DNA of 64,000 nucleotides, taken from positions 10,229,730 through 10,293,729 of the forward strand of contig NW_020954570.1 of NCBI RefSeq assembly GCF_900497805.2, in the 5' to 3' direction. The notes beneath the pieces are model-generated. The model did not search any database. It was not told the DNA's origin and worked only from the letters and a program-made list of their open reading frames with translations. Shown piece after piece: positions 33,720 to 45,226 of the stretch (position 1 is the stretch's first letter; every line of letters starts with the position of its first letter). The DNA comes from Vombatus ursinus (lineage: Eukaryota > Chordata > Mammalia > Diprotodontia > Vombatidae). A program made the position numbers and the translations under genes.

Positions 33720-36345
33720 GCTTTTTGGGGGAGGGCAGAGCCAAGTTGTCAGAGTAAAACCAGTGACTTGCTTGAGCTTTCCCCCAAACCCCTCCACATA
33801 CCTATAAAAAATGGCTCTAAACAAATTCTAAAGCTGCAGAAACCACAAAAAGACAAAGCGAAACAAATTTCCAGCCCAAGACAACCTGGATGGTTGATCA
33901 GAAATGTATACTGCCCCAGCTAGGAGAGGAACACAATTCAGCATGGGCATGCAGGCCACAGCAAACCTGTAACAGGCCTCAGAGGACTGAATCACAGGCA
34001 GCTGTGGCAGTTTCCAGACTTCTCAAACCACTAACACCAAAGACAACTTCTCTTCTCCCAGCGGTGAGAGAGAAGTGCAGGGTCTCAACCGCTTTCTCCA
34101 AGCTCGGCCTCTGGGGCAACGGATGCCTCCTAAGTTTCTGGCCCACAGCCTGAAGGGGAATTGAATGGCTGATCAGAGGTGGATTGCAAGGATCTCTCTG
34201 CTGGTGTAGGATTCTCTTGCTTGCCCATGCTTGGATCTTGGTCATAGTTCTGGGTAGTGGTCCTGGGGCGAGGAGTAGTGCTGCCATGGTGGAGCTTGTA
34301 GTGGCTGTGGAGAGGAAATCTCCTCACAGTTCCAAGACAGAAAAGAGTGCTTATGGTCACTCATAGAGCAGAGCACAGGACAGGAAAGGAGTAAACGCCT
34401 CGCCCTTGATCACAGCACCTTGGAAGAACTGAAAATTTACAGGTCTCTAGAAGTATCTCTGAAAACAGCTTCACAAAACTCCTGAAGCTTGGGACAGTAC
34501 ATTCTCCACACTGGAAACAGACCTCTACCTTAACAAAGAGTTTATAACTAAAGTAATTGGCCAGGATCATGAGCTAGCAGTGCAAAAAGAGTCAGACTAT
34601 ATTATCTTACTTTGGTGACAACCAGAAGAAGATAACAAAGTCAAAGCTCCTACATCCAAAGCCTCCAAGACAAATATGAATTGGTCCCAGGCTATGGAAG
34701 AGCTCAAAAAGGATTTTGAGAGGCAAGTAAGAGAAATAGAGGAAAAACTAAAAGTGATGCTGAAGTAGACCCCCAAAAATACTGATGAAAATAGCACCTT
34801 AAAAATAGCCTAACCCAAAGGGCAAAAGAGATCCAAAAAGCCAATGAGGAGAAGAATGCCTTAAAAAACAAAATTGACCAAATGGAAAAGGAAGTGCAAA
34901 AGCTTACTGAAGAAAATACTTCCTTAAAAATTAAAATGGATCAATTGGAAGCTAGTGATTGTATGAGAAATCAAGGCACTGTAAAACTAATCCAAAAGAA
35001 TGAAAAAATAGAAGAGAATGTGAAATATCTCATTGGAAAAATAACTGACCTGGAAAATAGATCCAGGAGAGAGAACTTAAAAATTATTGGGCTATCTGAA
35101 AGCCATGATCAAAAAAAGAGCCTAGACATCATCTTTTGAGAAATTATCAAGGAAAACTGTCCTGAGATTTTAGAACCAGAGGGCAAAATAGAAATTGAAA
35201 GAATCCACCAATCATCTCCTGAAAGAGATCCCCAAAGGAAAACTCCTAGGAATATTGTAGCCAAATTCCAAAATTCCCAGGTCAAGGATAAAATATTGCA
35301 AGCAGCCAGAAAGAAACAATTCAAGTATTGTGGAAACACAATCAGGATAACACAAGATTTAGCAGCTTCTACATTAAGGGACCAGAGGGCATGGAATATA
35401 ATATTCTGGAGGGCAAAGGAGATAGGATTACAACCAAGAATCACCTACCCATCAAAACTGAGCATAATCCTTCAGGGGAAAAAAATGGACATTCAGTGAA
35501 ATAGAGGACTTTCAAGCATTCTTGATAAAACGACCAGAGTTGAATAGAAAATTTGACTTTCGAATATAAGACTCAAGTGAAACATGGAAGAGGTAAACAG
35601 GAAAGAGAAATCATAAGAGACTTATTAAGGTTGAACTGTTTACATTCCTGCATGGAAAGATGATATTTGTAACTCATGAGTCCTTTGTTAGTATTAGGGT
35701 AGTGGGAGGGAAAAAAATTATATATATGTATGTATACATAGATAGATAGAGGGCACACGGTAAGTTGAAGATGAAAAGGTGATACCTGGACAATAAAATT
35801 AAGGGCTGAGAGAGGATTATACTGGAAGAAGGAGAAAGGGAGAAGTATAATGGGGTAAATTAACTCACATGAAACAGACAAGAAAAGGCTTTTACAGTGG
35901 AGCAGAAATGGGGGAAGGTGAGAGGGAATGAGTGAATCCTATTTTCATAGGATTTGGCTTAAGGAGGGAATAACATACACAATGGGCTATGGAAATCTAT
36001 TTTGCCCTACAGGAAAATAAGAAGGGAAGGGTACAAGAGAGCAAGGGGTTGATAGAGGGGAGGGCAGGTTGGGGGAGGGGATAATCAGAAGCAAGCACTT
36101 CTGAAGAGGGATAGGGTTAAAAGAGAGAATAGAATAAATGGGCAGTAGGATACAATGATGGGAAATATATTTAGTTTTTCACAACATAACTACTATGGAA
36201 GTGTTTTGCATGACTACACATCTATAACCTGTATGGAGGTGCTTGCCTTTTCAATGAGGGTGGGTTGGGAGGGAGGAAGGAAAAAATTTATAACCCAAAG
36301 TTTTAAAAATATAAGTTACAAATAAAAAAAAATTTAAAAATTCTT
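33720..36345 (+). mobile_element. HAL1 (half-L1) element, sense, ORF1 only
   Basis: A 5' signature 'gggcagagccaagttgtcag' is followed by 5'UTR (to about 34568), an ORF1 remnant (34569-35590), and 3'UTR with a short GATA repeat near 35739-35750. An A-rich end lies at 36319-36340. There is no endonuclease or reverse-transcriptase text between ORF1 and the end. HAL1 is a known L1-derived non-autonomous type that depends on L1 ORF2 protein in trans. Three more copies lie in this window. Confidence 0.9.
34569..35590 (+). pseudogene. HAL1 ORF1 remnant
   Basis: The N-terminus reads KKSQTILSYFGD after an early stop (M-S-stop). The coiled coil is readable at 34882-35135 (MEKEVQKLTEENTSLKIKMD, IGKITDLENRSRRENLKIIG), then the RNA-binding domain (ERIHQSSPERDPQ region near 35200). 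The C-terminal part is at 35296-35499 (ARKKQFKYCGNTIRITQDLA, NIIFWRAKEIGLQPRI). A deletion near 34618 and later frame changes inactivate it. Confidence 0.88.
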
Positions 36346-36590
36346 TTGGAAGAATGCAGAAAGGAAACTAATATAATGACATGGGTTTATTAAAAACAAA
36401 CCCCCCTTACCTGAGGTTAAGAAGCCCTGAATAATTTTAGAAACACAAAATGGACTGCCAAATGCAGTCAAAACATGAGACTTTCTGGAGTTTAAAACAT
36501 CTCAGGTGTCAAGTCTAGGGACATTAGTTCATTGAAAAAACTAATATTCAAATTTAGGTTTTCAATAAATTTTCTTTACATGAAAAAAAA
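36346..36590 (+). other. Probable 3' transduced sequence behind the HAL1
   Basis: About 245 bp that match neither HAL1 3'UTR nor the ancient L1 on either side. It ends with AATAAA at 36564-36569, 13 bp before an eight-A run at 36583-36590, which directly abuts the right target duplication. This is the layout expected when a retroelement transcript reads past its own weak poly(A) site to a downstream one. Confidence 0.6.
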
Positions 36591-36600
36591 TATTCATACC

Positions 36601-37238
36601 CTTTGAACCAGAGATTTCATTACTGGGCTTATACACAAAAATGTCATTGAGAAAGTCCCTGTGCACACCAAAGTATTATAACAGGACTTTTGCTGATAGC
36701 AAAGAATTGGAAATATATTAGAAGCCCTTTAGGGAGAAATAGCCTAAGAAATTTTGTTATATGAATGGCATGGAACGCTATTGTTCTGCAGGATATGATA
36801 AATGAGATAAATAAAGATAAGGATGGAAAGATCTTCATATACTAATGCAGAGTGAAGTAAACAGAGCCAAGAAAAAATAATATCTGCAAGGACTACAGCA
36901 ATATAAATGGAAACAAAAACCACACAGGCAAAATATCAAAAGTGAATGTTGTAACATTCAATGATCAACTATGAATCATAAAAAGAAGCACATGAGGATA
37001 TCCCCAACCGATCCTATTCAAAGTTAAGAGGTCCACATGTGTTGTGCATTGGACATATTTTTGGAATTTTAAAAATGCATTGATCAGTTGTGCTTATTAT
37101 TTCTTCCTTCTTTTTCCTTAAATATTCTTTCTTATATGCTATAAGTGTCTTGGAGAGGAAAAGGAGGAATATTTGAAGTAATTATGGCGATATAGAAAAA
37201 CAAAAGTTGTCAATAAAAACTTATTTTTTAAAAAAAAG
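36601..37238 (+). mobile_element. Ancient L1 3' end, right half
   Basis: It continues the left half with 'gagatttcattactgggctt', 'gctgatagcaaagaattgga' and 'gcagagtgaagtaaacagag', ending in a poly(A)-like stretch at 37208-37238. It is strongly diverged, so it is older than the HAL1 within it. Confidence 0.75.
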
Positions 37239-39424
37239 TTAATGTGCTTTTTGACTTGGGAGCAAGATACAATCTTTGCCCCACTACGAAGTCAACAATT
37301 TTAATGGAGAAGTCTTCTCTTTCCTGTTTCCATGGGTGCAGTCACTATAAATCAAAGGATATTTTGAGGGATTCCTTTTCCTATGAGCCTGTGGCTCTGG
37401 GGATTCTTGATAGCCATTCAAAGGTTAATATTTTCTCCCTTACTCCATATATCTCAAACTCTCTTCTATCATGTATCACTACATGTTACATGACGTAACA
37501 GTCCCAGAGGACTCTCAATCAGGAGTCATATGTCCTCCATATTAAACATTCAGTGCTTATAGGGCTATCCTTCAGAGAACTGCTATCAATGTATTAAAAG
37601 TTAAAATGAGTCATTATATAGGTATAATGCATATATACATACGATATAATACATCTGAGATTGTAACATTTCAAGAAAGCAGTATGATATATTACCAAGG
37701 ACAAGGAGTATGACTACCATGGCTCTGCTACAGATTTATTTGATAATATGTGAATTTCATTATTTAAATATTATTGATTCCTCATGGACCAAGTGTGAAG
37801 TGAGGAAGCTGGATGAGATGATCCTTAATATCTAGTTAACATACATGAAGAAGAGCAAGCAACAATAAAAAAAGACCCATAAAGTTTTTTTTTTTTGTTT
37901 GTTTGTTGGAAGCAATTATGTTGCTGACTAATCTGGATTAGCTACATAACATTTGATAATTTGACATTTATTTAACCTTTTGCATCGACCTGGCAAAAAC
38001 AGGTCAATGCAAAATGCTAGCAATTTTATACTTAAAATGTTAGCAATTTTAAATAGTACTTTCAAATTTGTCAAGTGCTTTAGAATCATTTTTATCATCC
38101 TTTTATTGCTATCAAATCTTAAAACAACCCTACTTCTAAAGGTTTTACATTAGCAATAGCCAGCTTGAACACTTACCTTTATTCCTAAAAACTCTGGACA
38201 CTTGCAAGACAGATTGTTCATCTTCTAGTACTAAATAACCTTGCAGGAAAGACAATGACTCATAAATAAGATACATATCAATGGTAATGTGCTCCTTACT
38301 AGAGGAATTTCATACTACCTTCCTGAAAGTTAATCCAAAGAATAATATTGATAGTATAGAACAGCATTTTGGTTTACTTGCTATAAACAATTTAGTTTGG
38401 ATTTAACTTTCTTTTTTTTCTAATTCATATCCTCTGCCAGAAATATGATACAGAAAGAAAAGTTAATCAGTAGACACCCGAGTTAATGTATTTTTAACAT
38501 AAATGGTAGGTGTAATATTTGTCAGTTCTTTATTCTTGGTTCATAATGTTGCAGATAATGTCAAACCATTAATCTTACTTTTATTTCAGGACCACAATTT
38601 AGTAGTTACTAAAAATGATTAATAGGTCTCTTTAGCTTCTGCCAAATGACTTAACAACACCAAATAGAACAAAACAAGCAATGCATAGAGAAAAAAAGTT
38701 GTGATGCAAAAATAGAACTGTAAGTACCTTGTCCATTTTATGAGAAGTAATGAAGAATCAGAACACAATAATGTTACTTAGAAAGATCATTAACACTATA
38801 CCACAAGGAGTACAAAGCCTTACTCAAGCAACACATTATTTGAAGATTAGAAACAACCAAATTAAATGAGGTATGGTTCCAGCTGACCTTATCTGACTTT
38901 CCCATATTTCTTTTCCAGCATAGAGTTAATCAGGCTTCAAGAACATTGCTTCCTCAAAGGTCTCTGTTTACCTTTGAACAATAGCTCAGTTCCTGCTAAA
39001 CTGAAAGTTTTCCTCTCCTCTGTGGTGTTTGAACAGTTCCTTCTTAGAAACAGTTTTGTGTTTGAAGGGGTCACATTATTGGGATAGATCTTATTTCTAA
39101 TAGCATGGGGAGTATTTACTCTGTTACTGTATAACCATGGTGGGTGTTTATTTACTTTTAAGAAAAGTGATCCAATACATGACTTGGAGGTAATTCTGAG
39201 TCACTGTATGGAGGTGAGGAATAGTCCTTACTTAGTCCCTGTAGAAGTAAGGGACAACCCTGCCACAGAGGCTTATGGGAGCAAAATGGGGGAAATTTGA
39301 TATATTTATTGGGGAGGAATAGATTTGGGCAAATGGGAAAAAGGGATAATGAGTAGATTGAGGTACAGGAAGCATCTTGGAATCAACTGAAGTCCCAGGG
39401 CAGGTTTCATTTAAGATATTTCTG
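37239..39424. other. Unassigned spacer with one MIR trace
   Basis: No gene recognised. A MIR-like trace lies at about 38040-38150 ('caagtgctttagaatcattt', 'aaaacaaccctacttc'). The rest may be single-copy intergenic or intronic DNA. The frame at 37244-37498 has no family resemblance. Confidence 0.5.
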
Positions 39425-40599
39425 ATCTTTATATTTTATTCAATTTTATCTTCAGTTCTAAATTTTCTTCCTCTTTACCCTTTCTCCATCTATTAAGAAG
39501 GATAGAACTACAATCCCTATTGTATTTATGAAGTCATACAAAACAAATTTTTGCATTAGTCTTATTCCAAAAAAGAAAGAAAGAAAAAAGAAAGGAAAAA
39601 AAAGGAGAAAAAAATGATTCTATCTCATTTTGAGCCTATCAGTTCTGAGTCCTTTTGAATTGCGATAGATCATTGCATTGCTGAGAATTAGTATTTTTTC
39701 CCAGTTGATTTTCTTTTCAATATTGCTGTTCCTGTATAAATAGTTCTGGTTCTCACTTCTTTTTGCATAAATTTACATAAGTCTTCAAAGGTTTTTCTGG
39801 AATCAGTTCTTTCTACTTTTATTATAGTACAACAGTATTCCATCACAATTATATACTGTAACTTGTTCATCCATTCCCCAATTGATGGTGTCCAATTCCC
39901 TGCCACCACAAAAGGAATAGCTATAGATATTTTTATGAAACAGCTAGGTGGCACAGTGGATAGAGTTTTGGGCTTGAAGTCAGGAAGAATCTTCCTAACT
40001 TCAAATGTGTCCTCAGATACTCACTAGCTGTGTGACCTAAACAAGTCTCTTATCCCTATTTGCCTCAGTTTCCTCATCTGTACAATGAACTGGAGAAAGA
40101 AATGGCAAGCCAGTCCAGTATTTTTGCCAAGAAAAGCCCAAATGGGGTCACAAAGAGTCAGACACAACTGAAATATGACAGAACAACAATAACAACAAGA
40201 CAACATTTTGATACATATAGCTCCTTTCCTTTTTCTTTGATCTCTTTGTGATAATGACTTGGTAGTGATATTTCTGGGAGAAATGTTATGCCGTTATATA
40301 ACTCTTTGGGCATAGTTCGAAACTGTTCTCCAAAATAATTCGGTTAGTTTACAGCTCCATAAATAGTACATTATAGTGTATCTATTTTTCCAATCTCCTC
40401 CAACATTTCTCATTTTCCCTTTCTGTAATCTTAGTCAATGTAATAAATGTGATGAATTGTCTTAATTTGTTTTTCTCTAACTATTAATGATTTAGAGCAT
40501 TTTTATATGACTATCAATAGCTTTATTTTTTTCCCTTTGAAAACTATTCATAACCCTTGAGTACTTATGGAAGGGAATGGCTACTATTCTTGTAGCCCA
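39425..40599 (-). mobile_element. Old L1 3' end, antisense, split by MAR1
   Basis: 3'UTR and ORF2 C-terminus text run antisense: 'caattttatcttcagttcta', 'cttgttcatccattccccaa', 'ttgatggtgtccaattccct' to 39934, then from 40206 'tgatctctttgtgataatga', 'caaactgttctccaaaat'-type and 'atgatttagagcatttttat'. It is diverged and interrupted at 39935-40205 by a SINE. Confidence 0.8.
39935..40205 (+). repeat. MAR1-like tRNA-derived SINE, complete
   Basis: Head 'cagctaggtggcacagtgga', 'ttgaagtcaggaagaatctt' and 'ctagctgtgtgacctaaaca', body 'tttcctcatctgtacaatga' and 'ggagaaagaaatggcaagcc', then 'ggggtcacaaagagtcagac' and an AAC-rich tail. It is inserted into the old L1. Confidence 0.92.
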
Positions 40600-40682
40600 A
40601 TTATCAACCAATCAATGAACATTTGTTAAATGCCCATTGTATCCAAGGCACTTTGCTGTGCTGAAGATACAAAAAGAGGGAA
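40600..40682 (+). repeat. L2/L3-like tail fragment
   Basis: 'aatcaatgaacatttgttaa', 'atgcccattgtatccaaggc' and 'actttgctgtgctgaagata' are the ancient LINE-tail motif also seen at 6850-7165. Confidence 0.5.
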
Positions 40683-41206
40683 AAGACTGTCCCATCAACT
40701 AGGGAATGACTGAAGAAGTTATGGTATATGATTGTGTTGGAATCACATTTTGATGTAAGAAATGATGAAGGGGATGGTTTCAGAAAATATCTTGGGAAGC
40801 CCTGTATGAACTGATACATAAAGAAGTGAGCAGAACCAGGATAACATTGCACATGGAACTAGAAATATTGTAACAATGATTAACTGGAAAGACTTTCTGA
40901 GCAATAAAATAAATCAAGATACTTCCAAAGGGTTCATTATGAAAAAATGTTATCCATCTCCTTAGAAAGAGAACTGCTGGACTTTGAGTGTAGATTCTTT
41001 CTTCCTTTCTTCCTTCCTTCCTTCCTTCCTTCCTTCCTTCCTTCCTTCCTTCCTTCCTTCCTTTCTTTCTTTCTTGCAACATGGCAAATATAGAAGTGTG
41101 TTTTAAATGCCTTCAAGAGCAAAATGTGTATCAAATTGCTTGCTTTTTCAAATGTAGAACTCAAAATTAAAAAGGAAGTATGTAAATAAAATAAAAAAAT
41201 AAAGTT
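40683..41206 (+). mobile_element. L1 3' end with expanded TTCC repeat, sense
   Basis: 'gactgtcccatcaactaggg', 'aatgactgaagaagttatgg' and 'gaagtgagcagaaccaggat' are ORF2-end/3'UTR text. The pyrimidine stretch of the 3'UTR has expanded to (TTCC)n at 40998-41075. The 3' end is A-rich at 41169-41206. Confidence 0.88.
40998..41075. repeat. (TTCC)n microsatellite
   Basis: Near-perfect TTCC repeats flanked by TTTC repeats. The Lys-Glu-Gly-Arg open frames on the other strand are artefacts. Confidence 0.95.
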
Positions 41207-41594
41207 ACATATATTTCTATACTTTTTCTGTCTTTATTAGGAAACAATGTTGTGTTTAATTAAAAAGCTTTTTCTGCATTTGTTAATATAAGCATATTAA
41301 TTTTCTTGTCTTGTTACTGATATGGTAAATTATATTTATAGATTTCTTGATATTGAATCAGTCTAAATTACTAGTATAAATACAGTCTCATCATAGTGTA
41401 TGATATTTTAAACATATAGTTGTAATCTTTTTGCTAATATTGGATTTAAAATGTTTGTATATCAATATTTATTAGGAAAATTGGTGTTTAGTTTTTTTTT
41501 TTACTCTTTTTTTCCTCTCCTTGGTTTAGGTAACAAAACCATAACTGTTTGAAAGAAAGATTTAGTGAAATTTCTTCTTTATGTATTTTTAAAC

Positions 41595-41735
41595 TATACA
41601 CACACATACGTATGTATTATATGTATTTATGCATATTTTATATATGGGTGTATGTATATATGTGTGTATATACATGTGTTTGTATATGTGTGTATGTATA
41701 TATATGTATATACATATATATGTATATAGTTTGCA
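41595..41735. repeat. Degenerate (TA/TG)n tract
   Basis: Interspersed TATG, TGTA and TATA repeats within the old L1. Open frames of Tyr, Cys, Val and Ile are artefacts. Confidence 0.9.
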
Positions 41736-43344
41736 AATAGTTTATAATCTATACTTCAAATGACATTTATTTAATCTAATTTTATTTGTTGTGGTCATAA
41801 GTGCATTTAATATTTCTGTCTTTTTTCATTTCTGAGATTTTTATGCACTAATATATGGTCAGTTTTTGAAGGCTCCACGGGGACCCCCACAATTACAATT
41901 TTATATCATTTGTTGCCATTGTTGCCATGACATTTGATGCTTATGTGTTTCATATTGATATTAATTCGCCTATGATACCTTTTTAGTAAAATAGTTTCTC
42001 TTACTAATTACAATTATTTTTACTTTACCTTTGTCTGATATCTTTATTGCTACTTATACCTTAAAAAAACTTTAGCTTTGTTTACCTTTCTATACTTCTC
42101 TTGATTCTTGTATTTGAAAGTCAAATTTCCTATTCAGCTCTGGTCTTTTCATGCTTAAAAATCCTCTCTTTTATTAAACATCCATTTTCCCCACAAAGGA
42201 TTGTATTCAGTTTTGCTGAGTAAGTTATTCTTGGTTGTAATACTAGTTCCTTTGCCTTCCAGAATATCATATTACAAATACTCCTATTCTTTAAAGTGAA
42301 AGTTACTAAATCATATGTGATCCTGACTTTGGCTCTGCAATATTTGAATTGCTTCTTTCTGGCTGCATGCAATGCTTTATTCTCTACCTTGGGGATCTGG
42401 AATTTGGCTATAATATTCCTGGGAGTTTTCGTTTTGTGATCTCTTCCAGGAGGTGATTAGTAGATTATTTCAATTTCTATTTTACCCTCTGGTTCTAAGA
42501 TATAAGAGCAGCTTTCCTCAATAATTTCTTGAAAGATGATGTATAGGTTCTTTTTTTAAATCATGGCTTTCATGTAGTCCAATTGTTTTTATATCATCTC
42601 TCCTTGACTCAGTTATTTTTTAAACAAGATATTTCATGTCTTATTCTTTTGATTTTTAGATGTTTCTTTGACATCTCATGGAGTTATTCATTTCCATTTG
42701 CCCAATTCTAATTTTTAAGGAATTACTTTCTTCAGTGAGCATTTGTGTCTCTTTTTCTGTTTGGCCAATTCAACTTTTTTGTTTTCTTTAGTGAAGTTTT
42801 GTACTTTTTTTACCATTTGGCCGATTATACTTCTCGAAGTGTTCTCCTCAGTGGATTTTTGTGCCTTTCTTACCAGTGGGCTAATCCTGTTTTTTTAATG
42901 ATGTTATTTTCTTCTTTATTTTTGTGCCTTTTTTTTTTTTACCAAGACTGATTCTTCTTAATTTTCATAATTTTCTTGCATCACTTTCATTTCTTTCCTG
43001 AATTTTTCTTTTACATCTCGTATTTAATTTTTAAAATCCTTTTTGAGTTCTTGCAGGAATTCTTGTTGGGCTTGTGCCCATTTCAGAGTTTTTTCTTTGA
43101 TGATTTGCTTGTAACTTTTAAGACATTGTTGTCTTCTAAGTTTGTGTCTTAATCTTCTCTGTCACTATACTAACTCTTTATGGCCAGCCTTTGTTGTTAT
43201 TGTTTGCTCATTTTACTATCCTGTTTCTTGACTTTTAAATTCATATTAAAGTTGGGCTCTGCTCTCAAGTTTGAGGGGGCACTGTCCAAACTTCAGGTTT
43301 TTCATGCTGCTATTTTTAAAACTAGTTCTGATATTGCTGTTTTG

Positions 43345-43790
43345 ACTGAAATTAAAGTAAACTGAGGAACAAAATTCTGGCTAGCAATGACCAATAAAAG
43401 GGTTCTCTTGCCTTCTCAGTCAGTAAAAAGACCTTGAAGTAGTTATTATACTACTTCCAGCATTATACTACTTCCAGTATTATACTACCAGCATTATACA
43501 GATAATAGACTTCCTGGCATCCACCTGCATTGTGTAAGCTTGTTGGGAAGATAATAGATTTCTCTTAATTGTACATGAGCAGTAAGAAATATTGAGAAAA
43601 TATATTTCTTTGAATTAAGGTGATTTATGGGACAACTTAGTTCAGAGAGAGAAGCTGAACTTCTGAACTTGATTCAGAAGAAAAGAAACCTGATTTAACC
43701 AATTTTACAACATATTGGTGGTGATATAGAATAAAATCAATTATAAAATGGAAACAGAATCAATTTGATTTTCTCAAACTCTGTGCATTT
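43345..43790. other. Unassigned insertion in an L1 5'UTR, with tandem repeat
   Basis: L1 5'UTR text reads up to about 43345 and resumes at about 43795 ('tctaagatggtatgatctaa'). The intervening 445 bp include three copies of a unit near attatactacttccagc (about 43446-43499) and do not match other repeats here. Solitary LTR or non-autonomous element are possible readings. I cannot choose. Confidence 0.45.
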
Positions 43791-44054
43791 TTGGTGATTC
43801 TAAGATGGTATGATCTAAGGAGAGGGGTGGTCACTGCTCTCTTTTCCTGGCCTTTGATCTGATCTTTACCCAGGAAGGTAACTTGTCTGCCTGTAGCTAG
43901 AAATACTACTACTTTGCTCTGCCCTGAAACTGTGATCAGGGCAATTGTTCTCCTGTGGCCAAAAGTACTACAGTTCCTTTTGGACCTGGTACTGTGAACA
44001 ACTTCCTTGTTCTCCTTTAGCTATACTTGTTAGTGGTTTTGTTTTCTGCCTTAG

Positions 44055-44068
44055 AACTGAGACCAGGC
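44055..44068 (+). repeat. Left target duplication of the HSPA8 retrocopy
   Basis: aactgagaccaggc, repeated exactly at 49270-49283 after the poly(A). Confidence 0.93.
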
Positions 44069-45213
44069 TACTCAGCACAACAGCAGTCCTTCCTCCATAG
44101 TGGTCATCTATGACCCCCAACTCCTTTAGCAACCATGTTGAAGGGACCCACAGTTGGCACTGATCTTGGCATCATTTATTCTTGTGTGCGAGTCCAACAT
44201 GGGAATGTGGAGATCATTGCTAATGACCAAGGAAACAGGACCACACCAAGTTACGTCAACTTCACCAACACAAAACATCTAATCAGTGATGCTGTAAAGA
44301 ATCAAGTTGCAATAAATACTACTAACACAGTTTTTGATACCAGACACCTGATTGGGTGCAGATTGGATGATGCAGTTGTACAGTCAGACATGAAGCAGTG
44401 ACCTTTCTTGGCAATGAATGACACAGACAGGCCTAAGGTGCAAGTGGAGTATAAAGGGGAGACTGAAAGTTTCTATCCAGAAGAAGCATCTTCTAAAGTC
44501 TAGACCAAGATGAAAGAAATTGCTGAAGCTTACCTTGGGAAGAGTGTCACAAATGCTGTGGCCACACTACTAGCCTATTTCAATGATTCCCAATGTCAGT
44601 CCACCAAAGATGCTGGAACTATAGCTGTTCTCAATGTGCTTCAAATTATCAATGAACCAATTGCTGCTGCTATTGCTTATGGCTTGCACAAAAAGGCTGG
44701 TGTAGAGAGAAATGTATTGATCTTTGACCTTGTACTTACTACTTTTGATGTCTCCATTCTTACCATTGAAGATGGTATCCTTGAGGTCAAGTCCACAGTT
44801 GGGGACACTCATTTGGGTGGGGAGAACTTTGACAACCACATGGTCAACCATTATATGGCCAAGTTAAAGTGAAAGCACAAGAAGGACCTCTATGAAAATA
44901 AAAGGGCTGTTTGCCATCTATGCGCCACTTGTGAACTTACAAAGTATACCTCCTCTTCCAGTACCCAGGCCAGTATTGAGATTGGCTCCCTCCATGAAGG
45001 TATCAACTTCTGTACATCAATCACCTAAGCCCATTATGAAGATATGAATGTTGATCTCTTCTGTGACACATTGGACCCACTGGAAAAGGCCTTAAGAGAT
45101 GCCAAGCTAGACAAATCACAGCTTCATGACATTATCCTGGTGGGTGGTTCCACTTGCAACCCAAAATCCAGAAATTTCTGCAAGACTTCTTCAATGGTAA
45201 GGAGGTCAACAAA

Positions 45214-45226
45214 AGTACTAATCCTG
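45214..45226 (+). repeat. Left target duplication of the HAL1 in HSPA8
   Basis: agtactaatcctg, repeated exactly at 48127-48139. In the HSP70 frame it encodes the S-T-N-P before DEA, so the pseudogene reads on across the insert. Confidence 0.95.

Larger units (their letters stand above)
41207..44068 (-). mobile_element. Old L1, antisense, internally deleted, hosting the HSPA8 retrocopy
   Basis: Antisense RT text lies at 41260-41500 ('tgtaatctttttgctaatat'), endonuclease text at 41760-42060, ORF1 at about 42080-43140 (C-terminus readable at 42130-42372, ARKKQFKYCRAKVRITYDL) and 5'UTR from 43180 ('gttgggctctgctctcaagt', 'ggggcactgtccaaacttca'). Inserts are an AT-rich TA/TG tract (41595-41735), an unassigned block (43345-43790) and the HSPA8 retrocopy at 44069. 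5'UTR text ends with the target duplication 44055-44068 and resumes briefly after 49283. Confidence 0.82.

Noticed and set aside
40780-41164. Open frames rich in Lys-Glu-Gly-Arg
   Set aside because: They arise from the TTCC repeat in an L1 3'UTR.
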